The notes under the pieces are model-generated. The model was not told where the DNA came from. It did not search any database and worked only from the letters and a program-made list of their open reading frames with translations. Below, piece by piece: positions 1 through 7,930 of a stretch of 64,000 nucleotides of DNA. The DNA is from Gimesia aquarii (GTDB taxonomy: Bacteria; Planctomycetota; Planctomycetia; Planctomycetales; Planctomycetaceae), in assembly GCF_007748195.1 (NCBI RefSeq), contig NZ_CP037920.1:4043800-4107799 (forward strand). The letters are read 5' to 3'. Both the position numbers and the translations under genes were made by a program. Numbering within the stretch: position 1 is the first letter of the stretch; each line of letters opens with the position of its first letter.

Positions 1-1325
1 CGCCGGCGGTCCGAGCAGCACTCTCTGAGTCACGTCTCGCTGCGCTTCTGACAGGTGCCACATTGTTGACAGCCACCATTCACCCGCCGATCGAAGGTTG
101 GTTTGCGTGGGGATTAAGTCTTTGGACGATCGCAGTTGCGAGTGAGCACTTGATCCGCCTGTTCGCAGCATGGTTTCAAACCACCACCGTTCAAGGAACG
201 TTCACCGCTCCGATCGACTCGATCCTACGCGAGATTTTTCTGACGACGACCAATCCTGTATCGAAGGCCTTCGATATTGCAGAAGCACGATTTGGCCTTA
301 GTCTCCGTTCGTCATGGACAATCGGGTTCTTTCGACGGTCGGTACTCCCAATTGCGGCAGGATGCCTGCTAATCGTTTGGCTTTCGACTTGTTTCGTCGT
401 TATTCAGCCTCATCAGGCTGGCTTGGAGGAACGCTTCGGTGTCGCGCAGCAGGTACGTTTGAAACCGGGATTACACACGAAGCTGCCTTGGCCGTTCGGA
501 GAAATACGCAGATACCCGGCAGGTATCGTCCAAAGCATGCGGATTGGATTCGAAGAAAAAACTGAGGAGGCCACCGTCTCGGAAGACAAGGACCGAACGT
601 TGTTGTGGACTCAGCCTCATGCACGGGAGTTCTCGCTCGTACTCGGTTCAGAAACTGAGTTGGTTGCGGTCAACGCGATTGTCTACTTCAAGATTGCCGA
701 GGACACCCAGGGATTTCTTGATCATGCCTTTGCCACGTCGAATCCCGAAACAGCTCTTGAATCTCTGGCATATCGTGTACTCATGGAACAAACACGCAGT
801 GCGACACTCGCCGATATGCTCTCTCGTGGGAGGGATCAATTCGCCGAGGACGTTCGCAAGAAGTTAAGCGAATACTCGTCTGCCGAGCGACTGGGATTGG
901 ACGTCGTCGATGTTGCGCTCATCAACCTTCATCCTCCGGTGGAAGTGGCGAGCAGTTACCTGGATGTGATCAATGCGGAGCTTGACAGCAACCGCGTGGT
1001 TACCGTGGCAAACGGCGAAGCGGCCAAGCAGATCCTGGAGGCGGAACAAGGAAGTAATGGACGACTCGCGGATGCCAAAGTTGACGCTGCCAAACGTGTT
1101 TCCGTTGCCGGACAGGAATCCGCTGAATTTATCGCCGTCGGTGAAGCCTTCACTGCAGCACCTGAAACATATCGACTCCGACTCTGGTTCGAAGCATTCG
1201 AGCGAGTCCTGTCCGGACGACGCTTGTTTATTGTGGACTCGGAACTTCCCGATGTCATTTTTGATGAACGTTCCGGTTCGGCTGACTCCATGTTGATCGA
1301 TCCCAAAAAAACAAAAACTCCTTGA
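1..1325 (+). CDS. SPFH/band-7 (HflK-like) membrane protein, 5' partial
   Basis: The reading frame is open from base 3 to the stop at 1323-1325, so the gene probably begins off the left edge; a TTG at 63 is the first possible start inside the window. Counting from that TTG, there is a hydrophobic stretch near residues 12-38 and a clear transmembrane segment near 90-112, followed directly by a band-7 domain opening with Q-P-H-Q-A-G-L-E-E-R-F-G and the HflK-like K-P-G-L-H-x-K-L-P-W-P signature. The C-terminal half is an Ala/Glu-rich coiled coil typical of SPFH proteins. Family members form membrane rings or microdomains, and HflK/HflC regulate FtsH; no FtsH gene is visible here. The stop lies against the start of the next SPFH gene, so this is the upstream member of a coupled operon. 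The visible N-terminus is longer than in ordinary HflK and may carry more membrane segments upstream. Family call firm, exact role inferred. Confidence 0.82.
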   Translation, partial: PAVRAALSESRLAALLTGATLLTATIHPPIEGWFAWGLSLWTIAVASEHLIRLFAAWFQTTTVQGTFTAPIDSILREIFLTTTNPVSKAFDIAEARFGLSLRSSWTIGFFRRSVLPIAAGCLLIVWLSTCFVVIQPHQAGLEERFGVAQQVRLKPGLHTKLPWPFGEIRRYPAGIVQSMRIGFEEKTEEATVSEDKDRTLLWTQPHAREFSLVLGSETELVAVNAIVYFKIAEDTQGFLDHAFATSNPETALESLAYRVLMEQTRSATLADMLSRGRDQFAEDVRKKLSEYSSAERLGLDVVDVALINLHPPVEVASSYLDVINAELDSNRVVTVANGEAAKQILEAEQGSNGRLADAKVDAAKRVSVAGQESAEFIAVGEAFTAAPETYRLRLWFEAFERVLSGRRLFIVDSELPDVIFDERSGSADSMLIDPKKTKTP

Positions 1326-1333
1326 GAAGATCT

Positions 1334-2353
1334 ATGAACGACGAACAACAATCCGATACGAGTGACCGGCGTCCAAGAGGTAAAATTACAGTCCTCTTCA
1401 ATATTAGTGCCGCAGTGATTTTGCTGGCGATTCTGGTCGGCTACGCGTGCTATCTACAAGTTCGTGAAGGGACCGCTGCTGTCGTAACACGCTTTGGCGA
1501 GCCGGTCCGGACTATCTTGAAGCCGGGTCCGTACTTTAAGCTTCCCTGGCCGATTGAAGATGTCCGTGTGTTCGACATGCGTAAGCAGATCTTCAACACT
1601 CCCTATACTGCCACACTAACTCGTGATCGACGCAATGTGGTCTTGTTGACGTATGTCGTCTGGCGAATTGAGGACCCTCATTTATTCCTGCAGTCGGTCG
1701 GCGATGTAACAGCGGCCTCCGCCAAGCTTGACGGGATGGTTACTGCGGCCAAGAACACACTTATGGGTCGCTATGATCTTTCGGCACTCGTCTCCACCGA
1801 CACGAAACAGATCCAAACGCCCGAGATTGAATCGGCGATTGTGTCAGAAGTGAAACAGACTGCCGCTGAAAAATTTGGAATTGATATTGAGCAGGTCGGC
1901 TTTAAGCGGATCGCATATGAACAAGCCAACGTCACTGCTGTGCTGGCGCAGATGCGAGCCGAGCGTGAAGCCGAGGCGAAGCAACTTCGCGCTGAAGGAG
2001 ATAAGGAATCACGGCGGATCCGTGACAACGCCGCCGTCAAGAGTGAAGAAATTTTGCGCGAAGGTCGGCTTGCCGCCGGTCGAATTCGTGGCGAAGCCGA
2101 ACGCGAGGCCGCCGAAATTTATGCGAAAGCACATCGCAGCGATCCCGATTTTTATCGCTATTGGCGCTCACTCGAAGCCCTCAAGAAAACGCTTGGTAAG
2201 GACGCGACCGTTGTACTCCGTACCAACCAAGGCTTCTTTGACTTATTGTCCGATCCTCCCGAAGCACCCAAGAACAAACCCAAAACAAAACCTAAGACGA
2301 ATCGGTTGAACCAGTCCAAAGACGTATCAATCAGTGGAGGTGGCAATGAGTGA
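1334..2353 (+). CDS. SPFH/band-7 (HflC-like) membrane protein
   Basis: One N-terminal transmembrane segment (about residues 18-42) leads into a band-7 domain with E-G-T-A-A-V-V-T-R-F-G and L-K-P-G-P-Y-F-K-L-P-W-P, the HflC pattern. A long charged Ala/Glu/Arg coiled coil follows (about residues 190-270). The C-terminus is Lys/Pro-rich. ATG at 1334 is preferred, with GAGAAG just upstream; a TTG at 1322 is in frame and would overlap the previous stop. Family members pair with HflK in an inner-membrane complex facing the periplasm. It lies between two other SPFH genes and upstream of a metal ATPase, so the three products may form a hetero-oligomer around that pump (inference). About 340 residues is the usual HflC length. 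Confidence 0.85.
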   Translation: MNDEQQSDTSDRRPRGKITVLFNISAAVILLAILVGYACYLQVREGTAAVVTRFGEPVRTILKPGPYFKLPWPIEDVRVFDMRKQIFNTPYTATLTRDRRNVVLLTYVVWRIEDPHLFLQSVGDVTAASAKLDGMVTAAKNTLMGRYDLSALVSTDTKQIQTPEIESAIVSEVKQTAAEKFGIDIEQVGFKRIAYEQANVTAVLAQMRAEREAEAKQLRAEGDKESRRIRDNAAVKSEEILREGRLAAGRIRGEAEREAAEIYAKAHRSDPDFYRYWRSLEALKKTLGKDATVVLRTNQGFFDLLSDPPEAPKNKPKTKPKTNRLNQSKDVSISGGGNE

Positions 2354-3482
2354 TCAACCACCGGGCTTTAACAGTGATGATTCGGACGTCGATGGTTTTA
2401 CTCCACCTAGTGTGCCTCCACGTCCTCGACAGACAGACAAATTCTCGATGGCCGAAGGGGTGCGTGCCGGCTCGAAAATGATCGGTTGGCTGGCACTGGG
2501 ACTGTTCGTTCTGTTCTGGTGTTCGGGCATCACAACGATCGGACCGGGTGAGGTGGGGATGGTGCTGCGATGTGGTCACCTGACGGGAACCTCACCTGCC
2601 GATCAAGTACGTCAGCCGGGTTTGCTACTGGCTTTTCCATATCCAATTGACGAAGTGATTCGGGTGCCTGTCAAGCAGGAGCGTGAAATTTCAATCACCG
2701 CACTTCGCAATAACATGGAATCGAGTACGAGATCAGGATGGGGCTTGTCTGGTTATGCGCTTTCCGGTAATCAAAACATCATCGAAGCCGACATTACACT
2801 GAAGTATCGCATCAGCGATCCGATTGCGTATAAGTTTTCCAATCGAAATCCCGAACGAATTCTACGCGACATCGTTATTGGAACTGCCGCCGAAGTGATC
2901 GCGCAATGGCAGGTTGACGATGTATTGCGGCTACAGCGTGAGACAGACATCGGACCTGAAAAGCTTTCGCGTGTCGTACTTATGGACGCGCAGAAGCTCA
3001 TCGATAAAATGAATCTCGGAGTTGAACTGACGGCGGTTGAGTTTCGTGAAATTCAGCCTCCCGCCGATGTGGCCGACGCATTTCAAGCGGTGCAAAGCGA
3101 GCGAATCGCCATTGAAACAAAAAAACGCGAAGCCGAAGGTTACGCGGCTCGCATCGTTCCGGCAGCGGAGGCCGAAAGCAATTCGCTGATCAAAATGGCG
3201 ACGCGCCGGGCAACGGATCTGCGGACACGAGCAGAAGAAGAGGTCGCGTTATTTAATCGAATTCATGATGAGTATGAGCAGAACCCGGGACTGGTCTGGA
3301 ATCGATTGCATCTGGAAACAATTGAAGGACTGATGAGAGATGGAAGTCAGTTCCGCTTTGTCGATCCCGGCACTCGACTGGTTCTGACACCCGGCAGTCC
3401 TCTGGGAAATCCGTCCAGAGGAGAGACCAAATCAACTGAACCATCCAACAAAACCACTGGCAAGTCGGAGGCTCAACCATGA
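2346..3482 (+). CDS. SPFH/band-7 (HflK-like) membrane protein
   Basis: Third SPFH protein of the operon. The N-terminus is Pro/Asp-rich (residues 1-35), as in HflK, followed by one transmembrane segment (about 45-65) and a band-7 domain beginning T-T-I-G-P-G-E-V-G-M-V-L-R-C-G. The motif Q-P-G-L-L-L-A-F-P-Y-P-I-D-E replaces the usual PG-x-W-P signature. The C-terminal helical region ends in a Lys/Ser/Thr-rich tail. ATG at 2346 is chosen because GGAGG (2336-2340) precedes it at good spacing; an upstream GTG at 2334 would place the Shine-Dalgarno inside the gene. It overlaps the previous gene by 8 bp and the next by 4 bp (ATGA), a sign of translational coupling. Function in complex with the neighbours is inferred. 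Confidence 0.84.
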   Translation: MSDQPPGFNSDDSDVDGFTPPSVPPRPRQTDKFSMAEGVRAGSKMIGWLALGLFVLFWCSGITTIGPGEVGMVLRCGHLTGTSPADQVRQPGLLLAFPYPIDEVIRVPVKQEREISITALRNNMESSTRSGWGLSGYALSGNQNIIEADITLKYRISDPIAYKFSNRNPERILRDIVIGTAAEVIAQWQVDDVLRLQRETDIGPEKLSRVVLMDAQKLIDKMNLGVELTAVEFREIQPPADVADAFQAVQSERIAIETKKREAEGYAARIVPAAEAESNSLIKMATRRATDLRTRAEEEVALFNRIHDEYEQNPGLVWNRLHLETIEGLMRDGSQFRFVDPGTRLVLTPGSPLGNPSRGETKSTEPSNKTTGKSEAQP

Positions 3483-5434
3483 GTACCGTTGACACTCCGG
3501 TCGCAAGACGAATTCAACAAGATCTGGATGCGGGTATGACGCAAGGCGAACGCGTTCGCCTCGGTCTGCGTATCGGAACCGCATTGGCAGCCGGTGTTCT
3601 GCTAGCCGCCGCGGCAACCGTTGACTCACTATTTACGGTGGAACAGAGGCCCGTGGCAGAATGCCTGAAGGCAGTCGCCGCGATCCTCGTGTTGCTGCCC
3701 ATCCTGCGCGAAGCACTCCAGGGACTGCTCACCGGTTCCAGTAATGCTTACAGCGCTCAACTCGTCGCAATCGCTTCGCTGGCCGCACTGTCAGTGGGTG
3801 ATTTTGTGACCGCAGCCCTGATTCCCATCATCCTCAGCGTAGCTTTCTTTTTAGAAGAACGTAGCGTTCTGGGTGCCCAGGCAGCCATTGAAGGCCTCAA
3901 ATCGCTGCAGTCCCGGACAGCACGTCGCCTGGATGACCGCGGGATTGAGCACGAAGTCGATACCAACGATCTGCTACACGGTGATCTGGTGGTAGTTCGT
4001 CCCGGTGAGACGATTCCCGCTGATGGTGAAGTGACGGAGGGTCATTCGGCCGTCGATCAATCGACCATTACCGGTGAATCCACGCCTCAGGATGTTGGCC
4101 CAGGGACCCAGTTGTTCGCTGGAACCATCAATCACAATGGTTTGCTACGGGTCAGGGTGACGAGCGCGGGCAACACGTCAACCCTCGGGAAAATTCTCGA
4201 CCTTTTGCATGAAGCAGAACAATCCAAAACCGAAGTACTTCGCCTGATTGAGAGTTATGCAAAGTATTTTGTGCTTGGAGTCCTGCTGGTCGCGGGAATC
4301 AGCCTGTTCCTCAGCCGCGATCTTTCTCGTGCGATCGCAGTCTTGGTCGTCGGTTGTCCCGGTCCCTTTATCCTCGCGGGCCCGGCTGCAATGGTCGCCG
4401 CCTTGGCTGCTGCCACCCGCAAAGGAATCCTGATCAAAAACGCCAAGTTTCTAGAGGCCCTGACGGAAGTCGATTCGGTCATTTTCGATAAGACCGGCAC
4501 GGTCACCCTGGGTAAACTGCAGGTGCTTTCGCTGGCCGCGCACGAGGTCTCGGAATCGGAACTGCTGGCGGCCGCGGCGCGGTGTGCGAGCGCATCGCAG
4601 CACCCCGTTTCGCGCGCAATCACCGCTTATGCTGTGAAAGAACAGCTTCCCGAGACGCATGAGACCTTCGGAGCACAGGAGTTACCAGGTCGCGGTGTGG
4701 TTGTAGACACCGAGCAGGGACAGATTCTGCTGGGGCGTCGTGCGTGGCTGGCCGAATCCGGATTTGATCTGCCTGCTGCACCTGAGCATGCGGGACCAAT
4801 TGTCTGGGTCGCCTCTCGTGATCAGTCGCAGCAGCGGTGTTTGGGAGCCGTTCTCCTCGCCGACTATGCCCGTGAGGATGCCAGGCAGGTCGTTGATGAT
4901 CTTCGGCAGTTGGGGGTGTTGCGAACCACACTGCTGACGGGAGACCGACAGGAGGTTGCCGGAAAAATTGCCGATGACGTTGGACTTGACAATGTCGTTT
5001 CTGAAGTATTGCCGGGACACAAACGTGAAGTCGTGCGTGCCGAGCGTCAGGCAGGTTACCGGGTGATGGTGGTCGGGGATGGTGTCAACGATGCACCGGC
5101 TCTGGCAAGCAGTGATATCGGCGTCGCAATGGGGGCGGCTGGTGCCGAAATCGCCCTCCACAGTGCCGACGTTGTATTGATGACCGAGCGACTCGATCGA
5201 TTGCCATATGCTATCGGTCTGGCGCGACGCACGCGGAAGACGATTCATCGAAATGTGATCGTCGGTGTGGGTCTCACAGTCTTCATGATGGGACTCGCTT
5301 CCGCTGGTGCGATCTCCCCGATTGCCGGAGCAGTCGTGCAGAATGTCGGTGAGTTGTTCGTCATTGTGAACAGTGCCGCTCTGCTTCGAGATCCCGCGCG
5401 CGCTCCCGATTCCCCGATGCGACAGACTGACTAG
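3479..5434 (+). CDS. P1B-type (heavy-metal) ATPase with CPG motif
   Basis: Membrane cation pump of the P1B family. Visible landmarks: TGES in the actuator domain (198-201), C-P-G in the transmembrane metal-site position (C293-P294-G295), the phosphorylated Asp in DKTGT (D337), the Q-H-P-V-S nucleotide-domain motif, and GDGVNDAP (D534). At 651 residues it has no N-terminal heavy-metal-associated domain. Two things are odd. Canonical P1B pumps carry CPC, SPC, TPC or CPH, not CPG. The last membrane helix reads Q-N-V-G-E-L-F-V-I-V-N, where Zn/Cd pumps of the ZntA type carry an Asp-Gly pair (from memory). Metal specificity is therefore not predictable. Its ATG overlaps the upstream SPFH stop by 4 bp, so it should be translated with the three SPFH proteins. 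Codons are GC-rich compared with genes beyond 6 kb. Confidence 0.9.
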   Translation: MSTVDTPVARRIQQDLDAGMTQGERVRLGLRIGTALAAGVLLAAAATVDSLFTVEQRPVAECLKAVAAILVLLPILREALQGLLTGSSNAYSAQLVAIASLAALSVGDFVTAALIPIILSVAFFLEERSVLGAQAAIEGLKSLQSRTARRLDDRGIEHEVDTNDLLHGDLVVVRPGETIPADGEVTEGHSAVDQSTITGESTPQDVGPGTQLFAGTINHNGLLRVRVTSAGNTSTLGKILDLLHEAEQSKTEVLRLIESYAKYFVLGVLLVAGISLFLSRDLSRAIAVLVVGCPGPFILAGPAAMVAALAAATRKGILIKNAKFLEALTEVDSVIFDKTGTVTLGKLQVLSLAAHEVSESELLAAAARCASASQHPVSRAITAYAVKEQLPETHETFGAQELPGRGVVVDTEQGQILLGRRAWLAESGFDLPAAPEHAGPIVWVASRDQSQQRCLGAVLLADYAREDARQVVDDLRQLGVLRTTLLTGDRQEVAGKIADDVGLDNVVSEVLPGHKREVVRAERQAGYRVMVVGDGVNDAPALASSDIGVAMGAAGAEIALHSADVVLMTERLDRLPYAIGLARRTRKTIHRNVIVGVGLTVFMMGLASAGAISPIAGAVVQNVGELFVIVNSAALLRDPARAPDSPMRQTD

Positions 5435-5685
5435 CTTCGTGAGGACATACTGATCCGGTAATCTGCCCGAGTTGGCAGGGTCTCTGCCGTTCCTCGATCG
5501 GTGAGAACCCACTGGTGAATCGCTGCGGCAAAACGAATGACCTCTCGATGAGCCTTGGGTTCGATCTCCGAAACAAGGTCGCGAAGAATGTTCAACACCT
5601 GCAGGATGGCAGCCACCAGTCCATCCGAAAAGTTGGTCCCAACCTGATGCGACGTACTTTCGTCGAAGCGTTTCACCAAAGGCAT
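5431..5685 (-). CDS. Small hypothetical protein, doubtful
   Basis: An 84-codon frame convergent with the ATPase, overlapping its 3' end by 4 bp. The product is hydrophilic with an amphipathic helical middle (residues 22-60) and no motif I recognise. AGGTGA precedes the ATG very closely. GC-rich codon use resembles the ATPase operon, so a real small gene is possible, but a longer overlapping frame on the same strand shows that chance ORFs are common here. Comparative data would decide. Confidence 0.35.
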   Translation of the reverse strand: MPLVKRFDESTSHQVGTNFSDGLVAAILQVLNILRDLVSEIEPKAHREVIRFAAAIHQWVLTDRGTAETLPTRADYRISMSSRS

Positions 5686-5763
5686 TCACCTGACAGTCAG
5701 GGATGAACTGAATGAATGCCGGGAAGTGCGCGAGTCAATGTTGCTGTTTTGTGTCAGCCGACC

Positions 5764-6015
5764 TCACGCATAATCTCCACCGCCTACTGTAGATCCCGTT
5801 CTGCGAATACCGTCTGCCAGTTTGCCTTTAGTGTTGTACATGATAGCGATCAACGTGTTTCGGCTACCTTCAGGTTTGACTATCGAGTTCTCCGAAATAC
5901 TATATTTTCTGTTTAATTGTTTTATCCCCCGTGAATCCCCAGCAAAACCAAGAATGTACGTTTTCCCTTGGAAATCCAGCACTAATTCGAATCCCTCCAC
6001 CGCAACTCTTGTCAT
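5764..6015 (-). CDS. Small hypothetical protein or gene remnant
   Basis: An 83-codon frame with AAGG about 10 nt before its ATG. The first half looks protein-like, with alternating hydrophobic and charged residues (V-E-G-F-E-L-V-L-D-F-Q-G-K-T-Y-I-L-G-F); the tail is Gly/Thr-rich and low in content. No family recognised. It sits between the GC-rich ATPase operon and a strong hairpin at 6040-6074, and could be the remains of a longer gene. Confidence 0.28.
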   Translation of the reverse strand: MTRVAVEGFELVLDFQGKTYILGFAGDSRGIKQLNRKYSISENSIVKPEGSRNTLIAIMYNTKGKLADGIRRTGSTVGGGDYA

Positions 6016-6039
6016 TAGATGACGCCTTAGAATAAAAGT

Positions 6040-6074
6040 CCTGAATCCCGACTTCGTGGATTCAGGATTTTTTT
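6040..6074 (+). terminator. Strong intrinsic terminator
   Basis: A perfect 9-bp stem, CCTGAATCC (6040-6048) against GGATTCAGG (6058-6066), with a 9-nt loop and a run of seven T (6068-6074). It ends + strand transcription, presumably read-through from the ATPase operon, because no closer + strand gene is convincing. It lies 600 bp beyond the ATPase stop. Confidence 0.8.
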
Positions 6075-6196
6075 ATGAAATGGCTCTGATTCAAACAAGA
6101 TCTTTCAAATGTTTTCATAGTGATTACAATATAATCAGGACTTAGATGACTCCATATTGCGAACCAAAATCATTTCCTGAACTATATAGTATAGTT

Positions 6197-6904
6197 ATGA
6201 AAACCAATTCGAAGAAAAATCGGTACTGGGAGATATTCACGGTCCTGACGATCATTGGAATTCTGTGTCTGCTCTTGATTCCAGAGGTACAACAAGCGAC
6301 TTCTGGAGGTACTAGAGATCGATTTCGAGATCAAATCAGAAAAATTGGAGCCGCCTTCGCTTATTACCATGCTGAGCATGGCTGTTTCCCACCTGCGGTA
6401 TTCACGGATCCTGACGGAGCCTCTCAACATAGTTGGCGGGCTTTAATCCTTCCGCAGTTGGAACGATCATTTACACATAAGGAACGAAGATTTGATTATT
6501 TGATTGATGAGCCTTGGAACAGTGCGCAAAATGAATCTGTGGCAACCCAGAATCCTGATTTATATCATCGTGAAATTCGATCAGGTCAGGCAGATTCACC
6601 AAGCACAACAAAGCTCGTTGCCATCATTGATGATTCTACGTTATGGGGAAAGGGGCATCGTAATCAGCTCCCGCGCTTAGTGAATGATGAAGAGAAGCAA
6701 ATCTTATTGATTGAAATCCCAAACCCTGATGGGTTATGGAATGAACCGACCGACATCTCTCTAAATGAACTATTCCAGTTGATTGAAAACGGTGTGTTTG
6801 CTCACCAAGGCACGCATGCTCTCTTCAACAACGGTGAAGTCACCTGGTTGTCTCCAGATGATATCACCGTGCAGAAGATGCGCATATTGCTCACCGTCAA
6901 ATAG
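6197..6904 (+). CDS. Degenerate DUF1559-type pilin-like protein
   Basis: The pattern of planctomycete DUF1559 proteins is recognisable but worn: an N-terminal hydrophobic helix (about residues 13-29: F-T-V-L-T-I-I-G-I-L-C-L-L-L-I-P-E-V-Q-Q-A), then the counterpart of the N-x-L-K-Q-I-G-L-A-x-H-N-Y motif reading I-R-K-I-G-A-A-F-A-Y-Y-H-A-E-H-G-C-F-P, then S-W-R-A-L-I-L-P-Q-L-E. The usual G-F-T-L-I-E cleavage motif and the C-terminal H-x-G-G-x-H-x-L-x-x-D-G motif are missing or degraded (F-A-H-Q-G-T-H-A-L-F-N-N-G-E-V). ATG at 6197 is preferred over one at 6146 because it places the hydrophobic helix near the N-terminus. It may be a membrane-anchored derivative that is no longer processed by prepilin peptidase. 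Role unknown. Confidence 0.7.
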   Translation: MKTNSKKNRYWEIFTVLTIIGILCLLLIPEVQQATSGGTRDRFRDQIRKIGAAFAYYHAEHGCFPPAVFTDPDGASQHSWRALILPQLERSFTHKERRFDYLIDEPWNSAQNESVATQNPDLYHREIRSGQADSPSTTKLVAIIDDSTLWGKGHRNQLPRLVNDEEKQILLIEIPNPDGLWNEPTDISLNELFQLIENGVFAHQGTHALFNNGEVTWLSPDDITVQKMRILLTVK

Positions 6905-6951
6905 AAACGTCCGATATGAAGGTCCGTTTGCAGATCAGGCTAGTTACTCGA

Positions 6952-7887
6952 TTATTCGTGATAATCGCGTTTCTTCGAAATCACATGGCCACTTTTTGTG
7001 ATTACTAAATCATAGGGAAGACCATCGACTAAGACATCAACCTCATAATTGCCATTTCGTGTACCGCTACCGTAAATTACTCCATTAGGAAAGGCTGCTT
7101 TGGCAGTGTCGCTGACAACCTGTGGTAGACGTGCCAGACGTTCTGTCTGGTTATCGAGTGTATCTTTAAGAACTTTGCCAGTGGCAGTGAGGCCCACATT
7201 ATAAACTTCGTTATTCTTGACGATGTTAACATAGTAAGCTGAACGTCCATAACGAGGACCATACAGGTCTTGATAAACATGGACAATCACACCTTGTGGA
7301 TGTGCTTTTTCGACCGCGGCAAGTACGGCATAAGGCAACTTTCGTACGCTTTCAATGTGCCGCGCCTGTAAGGATGGCGAAATGCTCAGATCTTCATCCT
7401 TGTCTGTCGCATCGCGATCATTGCTTAAGATTCTTCCTGATCGCGTTGACTCAACATTGCTTATTCCTTGTGGACTCTTAATTTGAATTTGGTATACACC
7501 ATCTTCATCGGCCGCCGCGGAGACAACATTACCATTGGGATAAAGCTTCTTGACTGTCGCCCGCACTCTGGCGGGAAGGTTTACAGATTTTGGTGTACTC
7601 TTTAGAACCTTTCCCTGACTTTTATTGCTCACCACGCGGCCCGATCGTGTCAATTCCACGAGAAAATGCTTATTGTTGGCATTCACATCAATCTGATAAA
7701 GACCATCTTCATCGATGTTTGCAGTCAATACACGTGAGTTCGGGTGTAACGATTCGATGTTCTTCTTAACTGCACTCGGTAACTTATCATAAGTAAGTGC
7801 TTCATAAGCAAATGATGCGGAAGCAAGCAGGCCACATACGACAATCGCCAAACCAATATTTCTCATGAATTTTGAATTATTCGTCAT
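6952..7887 (-). CDS. Exported protein with four PepSY-like repeats
   Basis: An N-terminal signal peptide (about residues 8-27, ending A-S-A-S-F-A) precedes four repeats of about 55-70 residues. Each begins L-P-x-x-V and continues through a helix and P-N/Q-G (or P-N-S) into a strand pair ending in T-x-S/T-G-x-V/I-x-x. Approximate positions are 36-87, 103-155, 182-239 and 252-303. The pattern matches PepSY-like/BLIP-like domains, which occur in secreted proteins and sometimes inhibit proteases or bind ligands. The third repeat has a Tyr-rich insertion. The start at 7887 is supported by AGGGAA about 6 nt upstream. The deaminase-like gene lies 43 bp upstream on the same strand, so the two may be co-transcribed. 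No enzymatic motif seen. Confidence 0.78.
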   Translation of the reverse strand: MTNNSKFMRNIGLAIVVCGLLASASFAYEALTYDKLPSAVKKNIESLHPNSRVLTANIDEDGLYQIDVNANNKHFLVELTRSGRVVSNKSQGKVLKSTPKSVNLPARVRATVKKLYPNGNVVSAAADEDGVYQIQIKSPQGISNVESTRSGRILSNDRDATDKDEDLSISPSLQARHIESVRKLPYAVLAAVEKAHPQGVIVHVYQDLYGPRYGRSAYYVNIVKNNEVYNVGLTATGKVLKDTLDNQTERLARLPQVVSDTAKAAFPNGVIYGSGTRNGNYEVDVLVDGLPYDLVITKSGHVISKKRDYHE

Positions 7888-7930
7888 TTTTATTCCCTAA
7901 AGAGATGTAGGTAGATTCGAAAAACAAAGT

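Noticed and set aside
4682-5689. 335-codon - strand frame over the ATPase
   Set aside because: Covers the conserved C-terminal half of the ATPase on the other strand and looks like a composition artefact (His/Cys/Ser-rich).
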